64,000 nucleotides of DNA, taken from NCBI RefSeq assembly GCF_014844035.1, contig NZ_CP062159.1, positions 1,798,001 to 1,862,000 on the forward strand, written 5' to 3'. Position numbers and translations under genes: made by a program. Below are positions 1-7,732 of this stretch, piece after piece. The notes under the pieces were generated by a model. The model had not been told where the DNA came from. It worked only from the letters and a program-made list of their open reading frames with translations, and searched no databases. The first letter of the stretch is position 1. Every line of letters begins with the position of its first letter. The stretch comes from Flavobacterium sp. MDT1-60. Its GTDB lineage: Bacteria; Bacteroidota; Bacteroidia; Flavobacteriales; Flavobacteriaceae.

Positions 1-1077
1 CTTTTTGGCGTAATTGTTTTGGCAAAGCCAATAATGGAATTACTACATCAACCGGCTGATGTAATTGCATTGGCAAAACCTTATCTTGATTGGGTTGCTT
101 TTTCATTAATTCCGCTAATTATGTATCAGGGATACAAACAATTTGCTGACGGAATGTCGATGACAAAATATTCGATGTACGCCATGATTATGGCAAATGT
201 GCTGCATGTCGGTATCAATTACATGCTGATTTATGGTATTTGGATTTTTCCAAAAATGGGAATTATCGGAGCAGCTCTTGGTACTGTAATTTCAAGGATA
301 TTTTTAGTGATGTTCATGCACATAATGCTGTCAAGAAGAAATGATTTAAAGCGCTTTTTTAAGGATTTTAGTTTTCAGGAAATTAAAAAAGAAACCATAA
401 AAAAAATAATAAACATTGGTTTTCCTTCTGCAATGCAAATGCTTTTTGAAGTAGTGTTGTTTACAGCCTCTATATGGCTTTGTGGAAATATTGGAAAAAC
501 CAGTCAGGCAGCCAATCAAATTGCACTGAGTCTGGCATCGATGACTTTTATGTTTGCCATGGGATTAAGTGTAACTTCAATGATTAGAGTAAGTAATCAA
601 AGAGGTTTGCAGGATTTTAAAAAATTGGTGGTTGTTGCGCGTTCAATTTTTTTATTGGCGATTATACTCGAAACCATTTTTGCTATACTATTTGTTGCCT
701 TCCATAATTACTTACCCTATATCTTTTTGAATATGGAAAATGGAGGACAGCTTCTGGACAATAATGAAGTAATCAGTATTGCATCAAAATTACTTTTGAT
801 AGCGGCTATTTTTCAAATTTCTGATGGAATACAGGTTGTGGTTTTAGGAGCACTTCGCGGTTTGCAGGATGTAAAAGTGCCAATGTATATTACTTTTGTT
901 GCTTATTGGGTAATTGGTTTTCCGATTTCTTATTATTTAGCAGAATATACTTCGTGGAAAGCAGAGGGAGTATGGATTGGGCTTTTGGCAGGATTAACTT
1001 CTGCAGCCATATTTCTGTACATTCGTTTTCATTACTTAACCAAAAAATTAATCAATAATTCAGTTTCAAATAGTTAA
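1..1077 (+). CDS. MATE-family multidrug/cation efflux transporter, 5' end missing
   Basis: The reading frame is open from the first base, so the true start lies upstream and at least 358 residues are visible. The product is a polytopic inner-membrane protein with repeated hydrophobic helices and the layout of the MATE (NorM/DinF) fold. A loop with basic residues separates the two halves, and the C-terminal half has the phrase LGALRGLQDVKVPMYI that is typical of the second MATE repeat. MATE proteins export drugs or organic cations using a Na+ or H+ gradient. The substrate cannot be read from the sequence. It ends 27 bp before the next gene and may be cotranscribed with it. Confidence 0.85.
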   Translation, partial: LFGVIVLAKPIMELLHQPADVIALAKPYLDWVAFSLIPLIMYQGYKQFADGMSMTKYSMYAMIMANVLHVGINYMLIYGIWIFPKMGIIGAALGTVISRIFLVMFMHIMLSRRNDLKRFFKDFSFQEIKKETIKKIINIGFPSAMQMLFEVVLFTASIWLCGNIGKTSQAANQIALSLASMTFMFAMGLSVTSMIRVSNQRGLQDFKKLVVVARSIFLLAIILETIFAILFVAFHNYLPYIFLNMENGGQLLDNNEVISIASKLLLIAAIFQISDGIQVVVLGALRGLQDVKVPMYITFVAYWVIGFPISYYLAEYTSWKAEGVWIGLLAGLTSAAIFLYIRFHYLTKKLINNSVSNS

Positions 1078-1104
1078 ATTTGAAGCATATAAAACAATAA
1101 TAAA

Positions 1105-1332
1105 ATGGAATTACCTAAATTTTTACTTGGAGACAATACTGATTTTCCGGATGATATTTTCATCGTTCACCTTGATTACCCAAGATTTATTATCAATTTA
1201 AAAGATGATGAGGTTGAATTTTTAGAAGAAGCAGAAGATCTTGATGAAGCTGAATTAAATGCTGAAATGGAAGGCCTGATCGAAAAAGCAAATGAATTTT
1301 ATGACAGAGAAATAAATCGTTACGAAGAGTAG
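1105..1332 (+). CDS. small acidic conserved hypothetical protein (75 aa)
   Basis: A 75-residue, strongly acidic soluble protein with no signal peptide or membrane segment. The second half is mostly Glu, Asp, Leu and Ala and likely forms a helix (about residues 36-70). It starts 27 bp after the MATE gene. I do not recognise a named domain; my impression is that short proteins like this are common in Flavobacteriia, but that is memory. The length, clean ATG and tight spacing support a real gene. Function unknown. Confidence 0.7.
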   Translation: MELPKFLLGDNTDFPDDIFIVHLDYPRFIINLKDDEVEFLEEAEDLDEAELNAEMEGLIEKANEFYDREINRYEE

Positions 1333-1391
1333 AGACCCGATGCGTCTTTACTTAATTTTGAAGTTATTTTTTTACGTTCTAAATCTTTATA

Positions 1392-3329
1392 ATGAAAAAA
1401 TTAAGTTTTTTAAAACCCATTTTTAATTTTATAGCAATCGGATTGCTAATTACTACTTTAAGTCGAATATTTTTATTTTTTCTTTTTAAAGATAGAGTTG
1501 TCGAAACACCAAATTTCTGGTACATTTTTCCAATCGGTCTTCGAATGGATTTGATTTTACTATGTTATTTGTCTTTTCTACCGGCTGTTTTAATTACTTT
1601 TCTGCCGAATAAATGGCTGAAGTTCACCAATAAATTTCTCGTAATTTATAGTTTCTTATTCTTGTTTCTGATTCTGTTTGTAGAATTGGCTTCTCCGGAT
1701 TTTGTGAAACAATACGACACGCGACCGAATAAAATTTTCTTAGATTATCTTATTTATCCTAAGGAAGTTGTCGGAATGCTTTTAAAAAGTTATCTGACTT
1801 CGATTATTGTTACTTTCCTGATTTTGGGAGCTGTTATCTATTTTGCCTTCAAAAAAGGAAAAAAATATTTTTATACATCACTTGCAGATTATAAATTCAA
1901 ATTGCTGATTTTTCCGTTAGTCGCTTTTTTATTGTTTTTTGGAGCGCGTTCAAGTCTTACTTCAAAACGTCCAATTAATGCCAGTAATGCTGTTTTCTCT
2001 ACAGATCAACTAACAAATACTTTAGGGTTAAATTCGTTTTATACCGTAGCTTTTGCAGCGTATTCTATCAAAAATGAAGGAAACACCAAGATGTACGGTA
2101 AAATGGACGAAGCCGAAGCTATTGCGCGTGTAAAAAAATACATGATTGCCGGTCCAAATGATTTTACAGATGTGGAAATTCCGTTTCTACATGTGCAACA
2201 ACCAGACTCTGTTAATAAGAAGCCTTATAATTTGGTTATTTTTCTACAAGAAAGTTTAGGTGCAGAATATGTTGGAATTTTAGGTGGAAAACCATTGACG
2301 CCAGAATTTGATAAATTATCAAAAGAAGGTTTATTGTTTACCAATTTATATTGTACCGGAACACGAAGCGTACGTGGAATTGAAGCGGTTGTGACCGGAT
2401 TTTTACCATCGCCTTCTGAAAGTGTAGTGAAATTAGGAAATTCTCAACAAGGATTTTTTACACTTGCTGATGCCTTGAGACAAAAAGGGTATGACACCAG
2501 CTTTATTTATGGCGGAATGGCCAATTTTGATAACATGGCTTCATTTTTCAACGGAAATGGTTTTCAGGATATTGTCGATCAGGAAGATTTTGAATCAGAT
2601 GGAAACAAATACGCTTTCAAAGGAACCTGGGGTTATTCAGATGAAGATTTGGTGACCAAAGCAAATAATTATTTTAAGACAAAGGGAGATAAACCTTTCT
2701 TTTCTTTAATGTTTTCGACTTCAAATCACGAACCTTTTGAATATCCGGCAGGAAGAATCAAGCCTTTTGATAAGACACCTGCAACTGTAAATAATGCGAT
2801 GAAATACGCCGATTTTTCTATTGGGAAATTCTTCGAAATGGCTAAAAAAGAAGCGTATTTTAAAAACACAATTTTCATTGTTATCGCAGATCATAACACT
2901 AGAACATACGGTAAAAACTTAGTACCAATTAATAAATTCCATATTCCTGCTTTAATTATGGGGCCAGGAGTGAAGAAAGGTACTGTTTACAGTAATTTGG
3001 CAAGCCAGATAGATATTCCGCCAACCTTATTAGGTTATTTAGGAATTCCGTTTGAAACCCCAATGGTTGGTAGAAATTTAAATAAGTTAGATGCCAAAAC
3101 GCAAGGAAGATCAATTATGCAGTTTAATGATATCAATGCATTCAGAGTAGAAAATCAGGTTGTAATTATGCAGCCTAATTTGAAACCATTGCAGTTTGAA
3201 ATCAAAAATGACACAACTTTAATTCCAGTGAAATTAAATGAAGAATTAGCCAAAGACGCTTTGGCACATGTAATTACAGCTGGAAATTTGTACAAGGAAA
3301 ACAAATACAAGTTAAGAGGAACTAAATAG
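1392..3329 (+). CDS. LTA synthase/phosphoglycerol transferase-type sulfatase-fold membrane enzyme
   Basis: A 645-residue protein with about five N-terminal transmembrane segments (residues 10-190) and a large extracytoplasmic sulfatase/alkaline-phosphatase-fold domain (from about residue 278). The likely metal ligand Glu287 (FLQES) and nucleophile Thr324 (CTGTRSVRG) are visible. So are the SNHEPF histidine and the late ADHN metal-binding motif. The family includes LtaS, MdoB/OpgB and phosphoethanolamine transferases, which move a phospho-alcohol group onto an envelope glycan or lipid. The acceptor in this Gram-negative is unknown. The gene converges on meaB, and a strong inverted repeat lies between them. 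Confidence 0.85.
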   Translation: MKKLSFLKPIFNFIAIGLLITTLSRIFLFFLFKDRVVETPNFWYIFPIGLRMDLILLCYLSFLPAVLITFLPNKWLKFTNKFLVIYSFLFLFLILFVELASPDFVKQYDTRPNKIFLDYLIYPKEVVGMLLKSYLTSIIVTFLILGAVIYFAFKKGKKYFYTSLADYKFKLLIFPLVAFLLFFGARSSLTSKRPINASNAVFSTDQLTNTLGLNSFYTVAFAAYSIKNEGNTKMYGKMDEAEAIARVKKYMIAGPNDFTDVEIPFLHVQQPDSVNKKPYNLVIFLQESLGAEYVGILGGKPLTPEFDKLSKEGLLFTNLYCTGTRSVRGIEAVVTGFLPSPSESVVKLGNSQQGFFTLADALRQKGYDTSFIYGGMANFDNMASFFNGNGFQDIVDQEDFESDGNKYAFKGTWGYSDEDLVTKANNYFKTKGDKPFFSLMFSTSNHEPFEYPAGRIKPFDKTPATVNNAMKYADFSIGKFFEMAKKEAYFKNTIFIVIADHNTRTYGKNLVPINKFHIPALIMGPGVKKGTVYSNLASQIDIPPTLLGYLGIPFETPMVGRNLNKLDAKTQGRSIMQFNDINAFRVENQVVIMQPNLKPLQFEIKNDTTLIPVKLNEELAKDALAHVITAGNLYKENKYKLRGTK

Positions 3330-3332
3330 GAC

Positions 3333-3395
3333 CAAAGTAGCAAAGGTTCAAAGCGACAAAGGTTTTACTCTGTCCCTTTGAACCTTGCTACTTTG
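3333..3395. terminator. bidirectional terminator-like inverted repeat between sulfatase gene and meaB
   Basis: Arms 3333-3353 and 3376-3395 are reverse complements with a single-base indel, separated by a 22-nt loop. The right arm overlaps the meaB stop codon. The arms are built from repeated words (CAAAG, AAGGTTC). The position between convergent genes suggests a two-way terminator. Confidence 0.65.
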
Positions 3396-4485
3396 AACCT
3401 TTGTTAAAATAAAGTTTTAATAAAAGCTGAGCAGCTGCAAAAGGTGAAATTTCATCATTTTGCACTGCTTTTTTGTTTTGTTCTAATAGCGAAATAATTT
3501 CAGGCTCATTATAGAAGTTGAGTTTCAATTGTTCGTTGATGGTTTCCATCATCCAAAAATGATTCTGTTCTTTTCGCTTTTCAGAAAAGAAACCAGTTTG
3601 ATTTGTCATTTCAACATAATCAGAAATAGTGTTCCAAATCTCTGAAATGCCTTCTTTGGTGATAGCACTGCAAGTCGTAACTTTTGGTTGCCAGTTTGAT
3701 TTTTTTGGAGGAAATAAATGCAAAGCTTTATTGAATTCCAGTTTTGCCTGATTTGCTTTTTTGATATTGTCACCATCAGCTTTGTTGATGACGATGGCAT
3801 CAGCCATTTCCATGATGCCGCGTTTGATGCCCTGAAGTTCATCTCCCGCACCGGAAATTTTTAGTAATAAGAAAAAATCTACCATGCTATGAACGGCGGT
3901 TTCACTTTGACCGACGCCTACCGTTTCAATAATGATGGTGTCATAACCAGCCGCTTCACACAAAATAATCGATTCACGTGTTTTTCTTGCTACGCCGCCT
4001 AAAGTATCTCCGGAAGCACTTGGTCTGATAAAAGCATTTTCGTCTTTTACCAGTTCTTCCATACGGGTTTTGTCGCCTAAAATACTCCCATGTGAAAGTG
4101 AACTACTCGGATCAACCGCCAATACAGCCACCTTTTTGCCAAGCTGTGTTAGAAAAGTTCCAAAAGCTTCAATAAAAGTACTCTTTCCAACGCCGGGAAC
4201 GCCAGTAATTCCAATTCGGATTGATTTATTGGCATGTGGCAAACATCCTTTAATAACTTCATTTGCTTTTTCAGCATGTTCGGGATTGGTACTTTCGGCC
4301 AAAGTAATGGCACGGCTCAAAGCAGTTCTGTTTCCATTCAGAATTCCGGCTATTAATTCTTCTGAAGAAGGTTGTTTTCGCCTGTTTTTCTGAATTTGAC
4401 TGATAGCCGATACATTGATAATTTCAGGAGGTGAAATTCCAGCTTTTTCTTGTAAACTGCTTGATTGTTTATTTGGACTTGACAA
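3388..4485 (-). CDS. meaB: MeaB, methylmalonyl-CoA mutase-associated GTPase
   Basis: A 365-residue SIMIBI-class GTPase. The P-loop is GVPGVGKST at about residues 95-103, followed by VDPSSSLSHGSILGDKTRM and the ETVGVGQSE switch region. The guanine-specificity motif is NKAD. This order is diagnostic of MeaB/ArgK. MeaB chaperones adenosylcobalamin into methylmalonyl-CoA mutase and protects the mutase during turnover. No mutase gene lies in the window, but a PduO-type cobalamin adenosyltransferase is encoded at 24164-24733. The first 40 residues are variable and low-complexity, so the start is less certain than the body. Confidence 0.93.
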   Translation of the reverse strand: MSSPNKQSSSLQEKAGISPPEIINVSAISQIQKNRRKQPSSEELIAGILNGNRTALSRAITLAESTNPEHAEKANEVIKGCLPHANKSIRIGITGVPGVGKSTFIEAFGTFLTQLGKKVAVLAVDPSSSLSHGSILGDKTRMEELVKDENAFIRPSASGDTLGGVARKTRESIILCEAAGYDTIIIETVGVGQSETAVHSMVDFFLLLKISGAGDELQGIKRGIMEMADAIVINKADGDNIKKANQAKLEFNKALHLFPPKKSNWQPKVTTCSAITKEGISEIWNTISDYVEMTNQTGFFSEKRKEQNHFWMMETINEQLKLNFYNEPEIISLLEQNKKAVQNDEISPFAAAQLLLKLYFNKGSK

Positions 4486-4562
4486 AATACTTTTTTTGGT
4501 ATTGTAAAAGTACAGAAAACAAAAACAGTTTCAAAAAAGGATTTTCTTTGAAACTGTTTTAG

Positions 4563-4639
4563 GATAGAACACTAATTTACACGAATTAAAATATTTTGGA
4601 AGTTTACAATTAGTGTTAATTAGTGAAATTCGTGTTTAA
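4563..4639. repeat. imperfect inverted repeat upstream of meaB
   Basis: AACACTAATTTACACGAATT near 4567 pairs imperfectly with AATTAGTGAAATTCGTGTTT at about 4618-4637, which runs into the last codons of the minus-strand oxidoreductase gene. It probably ends that transcript. Related words occur again at 11680-11790. Confidence 0.45.
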
Positions 4640-5277
4640 TAAGCTGCAGTAAAACGAACTTGGTGGTGTTTTGCGTTTTCGGCTTCATCAGCAATTACAA
4701 CAGCCAAATCTTCTACAGAAAGAATGCTTCTTTGTTCATCATTGAATACAGGGTTTTCTAAACCTAAACGGTATTTTCCAGTTCTTCCGGTTGTGATACC
4801 CTGGTGCATTTCGAAGGCTGGACTGAAAAATGCCCAATCTAAATCTTTCTCTTCTTTTATGATGTTAAGGTAATCACGTGCAGCAGTCGCAGCAACATAA
4901 TATTCTTTTGGGAAATCCGGTGTATCTACAGCTTGTAGACCTGGAGCTACAAATAAACTTCCGCCTCCGCCAATAACGATAAAACGATTTACACCTGATT
5001 TTTTTACGGCGCTCTGAACAGATTTTGAACCAGCGATAAAATCGTCGTAAATATTTGGGTTGGACCACCCTGAATTATACGCACTGATCACTAAATCATT
5101 TCCTTTTAGAATTGCGGCTAATTCATCTGAGTTAAAAATATCAGCTGCTACCCAATTCACATTTGCTGTTTCTTTTGGCGTTCTTGCAATGGCTGTAATT
5201 TCATGATTTCTGCTTGTTAATTCATTTAAGATGGCTGAGCCAACAAATCCTGTTGCTCCAATAAGTGCGATTTTCAT
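4636..5277 (-). CDS. NAD(P)-binding Rossmann protein (YwnB-like, atypical SDR)
   Basis: A 213-residue protein with the N-terminal dinucleotide motif IGATGFVGSAI (residues 5-15), followed by the usual Rossmann pattern and the VIGGGGSL segment. It resembles the NAD(P)H-binding, NmrA-like atypical SDR group that includes Bacillus YwnB. These are redox or NAD(P)H-sensing proteins with poorly known substrates. It lies 55 bp downstream of an Rrf2 regulator on the same strand. The gap holds a 17-bp site that is almost identical to one in front of the regulator, so the pair is probably coregulated. Confidence 0.8.
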   Translation of the reverse strand: MKIALIGATGFVGSAILNELTSRNHEITAIARTPKETANVNWVAADIFNSDELAAILKGNDLVISAYNSGWSNPNIYDDFIAGSKSVQSAVKKSGVNRFIVIGGGGSLFVAPGLQAVDTPDFPKEYYVAATAARDYLNIIKEEKDLDWAFFSPAFEMHQGITTGRTGKYRLGLENPVFNDEQRSILSVEDLAVVIADEAENAKHHQVRFTAAY

Positions 5278-5295
5278 AGTATATAATTTTAATTA

Positions 5296-5312
5296 GTAAT
5301 AAAAAATGTTAC
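5296..5312. promoter_or_regulatory. candidate Rrf2-family operator, copy 1
   Basis: GTAATAAAAAATGTTAC lies 19 bp before the start codon of the minus-strand oxidoreductase gene. It matches a second copy at 5744-5760 in 16 of 17 bases and has dyad ends (GTAA-N9-TTAC). Two copies in front of a regulator and its neighbour suggest a shared operator. The binding protein is inferred. Confidence 0.55.
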
Positions 5313-5332
5313 AGTTTTATGTAAAAAAAAGT

Positions 5333-5740
5333 TTAGAATTGATTCGAAAAATCTTCTAAGGAGATGTCATTCAATTGCAAACTAATTTTTTGATTCATAT
5401 CCGCATATAAAGCGGTTAAATTTTGATTGATTTTTTTTCCAACAGGACAATCCGGATTGGGCTGATTTTTGGCATATCCCAGATTAATAGTTTCAAAAGT
5501 CATTTCAAATATTTCTTTCAAAGTAAGATTTGATGGATCTACGGCTAATTTTGTTCCGCCATTTTTACCTTCTTTACTTTCTACAATATGATGTGCTTTT
5601 AAATTGGCAATTTCTTTTCGCACCAAAACAGGGTTCAGGTTAATACTTCCTGCAATATATTCAGATGATAAATAATCATTTGGATATTTAGTGAGTAAAG
5701 TAAGAATGTGAATCGTTATGGCAAATTTACCTGAAAGCAT
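5333..5740 (-). CDS. Rrf2-family transcriptional regulator (YwnA-like)
   Basis: A 135-residue winged-helix protein starting MLSGKFAITIHILTLL, the usual start of this family. The frame stays open 15 codons further upstream (to 5785), but that extension would cover the operator-like site and the -7 box, so I chose the internal ATG. The DNA-binding region (YIAGSINLNPVLVRKEI) and the wing (ESKEGKNGGTKLA) are visible. Only one Cys, in NPDCPVGKKI, is present, so the three-Cys iron-sulfur site of IscR/NsrR is absent. Bacillus ywnA and ywnB are, as I recall, a similar neighbouring pair. It likely regulates itself and the downstream oxidoreductase. Confidence 0.85.
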   Translation of the reverse strand: MLSGKFAITIHILTLLTKYPNDYLSSEYIAGSINLNPVLVRKEIANLKAHHIVESKEGKNGGTKLAVDPSNLTLKEIFEMTFETINLGYAKNQPNPDCPVGKKINQNLTALYADMNQKISLQLNDISLEDFSNQF

Positions 5741-5743
5741 ACT

Positions 5744-5760
5744 GTAATAAAATATGTTAC
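5744..5760. promoter_or_regulatory. candidate Rrf2-family operator, copy 2 (autoregulatory)
   Basis: GTAATAAAATATGTTAC lies immediately before the regulator start and touches its predicted -7 box, so a bound protein would block transcription. It differs from copy 1 by one base. Confidence 0.55.
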
Positions 5761-5767
5761 AAATATA
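5760..5767 (-). promoter_or_regulatory. -7 promoter box of the Rrf2 regulator
   Basis: CAAATATA on the plus strand is TATATTTG on the minus strand, a match to the Bacteroidota -7 consensus TAnnTTTG, 20 bp before the chosen ATG. No clear -33 TTG at the standard spacing was seen. Confidence 0.5.
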
Positions 5768-5812
5768 ATGAGTTTTATAATGCAAAAAATAATTTTAACT
5801 TTTTTTTAGTTC

Positions 5813-5949
5813 TTGGTAATTAGTTCTTAGTACTTAGCCTAGTGAGTTTCTTTAAAGATCATTTCATTAAGTTTTCAAAAGAATCAGACAATTACTTATT
5901 CATAATAACTAAGACTATTTACTAATGACTAAGCACTAATTACTAAATT
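5813..5949. repeat. reiterated-word inverted repeat before the AEC transporter gene
   Basis: The left part is built from TTCTTGG, TTAGTTC and TTAGTACTTAG words, the right part from ACTAAG, ACTAATG and ACTAATTACTAAATT. The two halves are roughly complementary. It lies between divergent genes, so its role as a terminator is doubtful here. Confidence 0.4.
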
Positions 5950-5981
5950 ATAAATCCTTATTTTTGTCCTGAACCTACGCT

Positions 5982-6893
5982 ATGAACAACTTTATTCAGA
6001 TATTCTTCTTTTTGTTTTTAGGATTGCTTTTGCAAAATGTAAAGCGGTTTCCAACCCATATTTATAAAAGCATTAATAAAATTGTCATTTACGTATGCTT
6101 ACCCGCTATCACTTTATACCACATTCCGAAAATAAAATGGAACAATGATTTGTTGTTTCCAATAGGAGCAGGCTGGATTAGTTTTTTCCTGGCTTTTATT
6201 TTCTTTCATTTTTTAGGGCGACGATTAGGTTGGTCTAATAAACTCATTGGTTGTCTGGTTCTAACAGCCGGATTAAGTAACTCCTCTTTTTTGGGTTACC
6301 CTATAGTGGAAGCTTTATTTGGAAAAAAAGGCTTAGAAACGGCTATTTTGGTGGATCAACCGGGTACTTTTGTTGTCGTTTCAACTTTGGGTGTTTTTGT
6401 TGCCGCATTTTATTCTAAAGGAAGTCCGGATGCGTGGAGTATTATTAAAAAAGTACTTTTCTTTCCGCCTTTTATTACGTTTGTAGTGGCCTGCTCTTTA
6501 AATGTTTTTCAATATGATTTAGACTTAAATGTTCAATCTGTTTTATTGAAAGTGGGTACTTTGGTTACGCCATTGGCTTTATTTTCTGTCGGATTGCAAT
6601 TAAATTTTGATCGAAAAAGCCAGCATTGGCGATTTTTACGATTAGGGCTTTTCTTCAGACTTGTCGTCACGCCTTTTATTATTATGGTTTTATATGTTTT
6701 TATTTTCAATCAGCATTCTGAAGCGATTAAAATAACGATTATAGAAATAGCAATGGCACCGATGATCACCGGTGCGATTTTAGCCTCAACTTATGGTTTA
6801 AAACCAAAATTAAGCAGTATGATGATTGGTTTCGGAATCCCGATATCTTTTATTACCCTTGCTATTTGGTACTTTATTGTTGGCTTCATATAA
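5982..6893 (+). CDS. AEC-family (auxin efflux carrier-like) transporter
   Basis: A 303-residue integral membrane protein with about ten hydrophobic segments arranged as two five-helix halves. The broken-helix signatures are recognisable: CLPAITLYHIP and the LSNSSFLGYPIVEALFG segment, the latter typical of AEC/Membrane_trans proteins. Bacterial members carry malate, malonate or other small organic anions, and the substrate cannot be called. A TATTTTTG box at 5959-5966 could serve as its promoter. Confidence 0.85.
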   Translation: MNNFIQIFFFLFLGLLLQNVKRFPTHIYKSINKIVIYVCLPAITLYHIPKIKWNNDLLFPIGAGWISFFLAFIFFHFLGRRLGWSNKLIGCLVLTAGLSNSSFLGYPIVEALFGKKGLETAILVDQPGTFVVVSTLGVFVAAFYSKGSPDAWSIIKKVLFFPPFITFVVACSLNVFQYDLDLNVQSVLLKVGTLVTPLALFSVGLQLNFDRKSQHWRFLRLGLFFRLVVTPFIIMVLYVFIFNQHSEAIKITIIEIAMAPMITGAILASTYGLKPKLSSMMIGFGIPISFITLAIWYFIVGFI

Positions 6894-7003
6894 TATGTTT
6901 TGAGCTGTTTTAGTGGGTTAGAATAAAATTGATAGAAAAAGTAGAGTTTAGTTTTTTTAATTATATTTTTTAGTAATTTTAGAGGAACTAAAAAAATATA
7001 ATT

Positions 7004-7642
7004 ATGTCAACATTAAGATTAGGCGATATAGCTCCGGATTTTTATGCAGAAACCACTGAAGGACCAATCAATTTTCATGAATGGTTAGGAGATTCATGGG
7101 GTGTTTTATTTTCGCATCCATCAGATTTCACTCCCGTTTGTACAACAGAACTGGGAACAGTAGCCAATTATCTTCCTGAATTTACAAAGAGAAATACAAA
7201 GGTTATAGCTTTGAGTGTAGATGGTTTAGAGTCACACAAAGAATGGATTAAAGATATTAATGAAACTCAAAATACAACCGTAAATTTCCCGATAATTGCA
7301 GATGAAGATAAAAAAATAGCAACATTATATGATATGCTGCATCCAAATGCAAGTGATAAATTTACAGTGCGTTCTGTTTTTGTAATTGGTGCCGATAAAA
7401 AAATCAAACTGACTTTAACGTACCCGGCATCAACAGGAAGAAATTTTGACGAATTGCTTCGCGTTATTGATAGTTTGCAATTAACTGCAAATTACAGCGT
7501 AGCAACTCCTGCAAATTGGAAAGATGGTGAAGATGTAGTAATTACACCAGCGGTTCCGGATAGTGATATTCCGGCGAAATTCCCAAAAGGGCATACGCCA
7601 ATAAAACCGTATTTGCGTATGACACCGCAACCCAACAAGTAA
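7004..7642 (+). CDS. 1-Cys peroxiredoxin (Prx6-type)
   Basis: A 212-residue peroxiredoxin with the active-site motif HPSDFTPVCTTELG. Cys46 is the peroxidatic residue and the only Cys in the protein, so it must be recycled by an external thiol. The extended C-terminal half (VATPANWKDGEDVVITPAV, then KPYLRMTPQ) is characteristic of the Prx6 group. It reduces H2O2 and alkyl hydroperoxides in the cytoplasm. It stands alone, ending at a long inverted repeat that separates it from the convergent antiporter gene. Confidence 0.93.
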   Translation: MSTLRLGDIAPDFYAETTEGPINFHEWLGDSWGVLFSHPSDFTPVCTTELGTVANYLPEFTKRNTKVIALSVDGLESHKEWIKDINETQNTTVNFPIIADEDKKIATLYDMLHPNASDKFTVRSVFVIGADKKIKLTLTYPASTGRNFDELLRVIDSLQLTANYSVATPANWKDGEDVVITPAVPDSDIPAKFPKGHTPIKPYLRMTPQPNK

Positions 7643-7731
7643 GGTTCTAAGATACTAAGGTTCTGAGATTCTAAGATTTCTTAAAGAGGTAAAACCTTAG
7701 GACCTTAGTATCTCAGAATCTTAGAACTTTT
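7641..7731. terminator. long reiterated-word inverted repeat between convergent genes
   Basis: The left half (7641-7675) and right half (7695-7730) are made of the same short words, GGTTCTAAG, ATACTAAGG and TTCTGAGATT, and their complements, in a partly shuffled order. A long hairpin in either transcript is likely, so it would act as a two-way terminator. Confidence 0.6.
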
Positions 7732-7732
7732 A

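Noticed and set aside
4070..4393. 107-codon plus-strand frame within meaB
   Set aside because: Fully antisense to a clear MeaB gene and without protein-family features; a shadow frame.
5741..5785. Upstream in-frame start of the Rrf2 regulator
   Set aside because: The extra 15 residues are unlike any family N-terminus, and the segment holds the operator-like site and -7 box.
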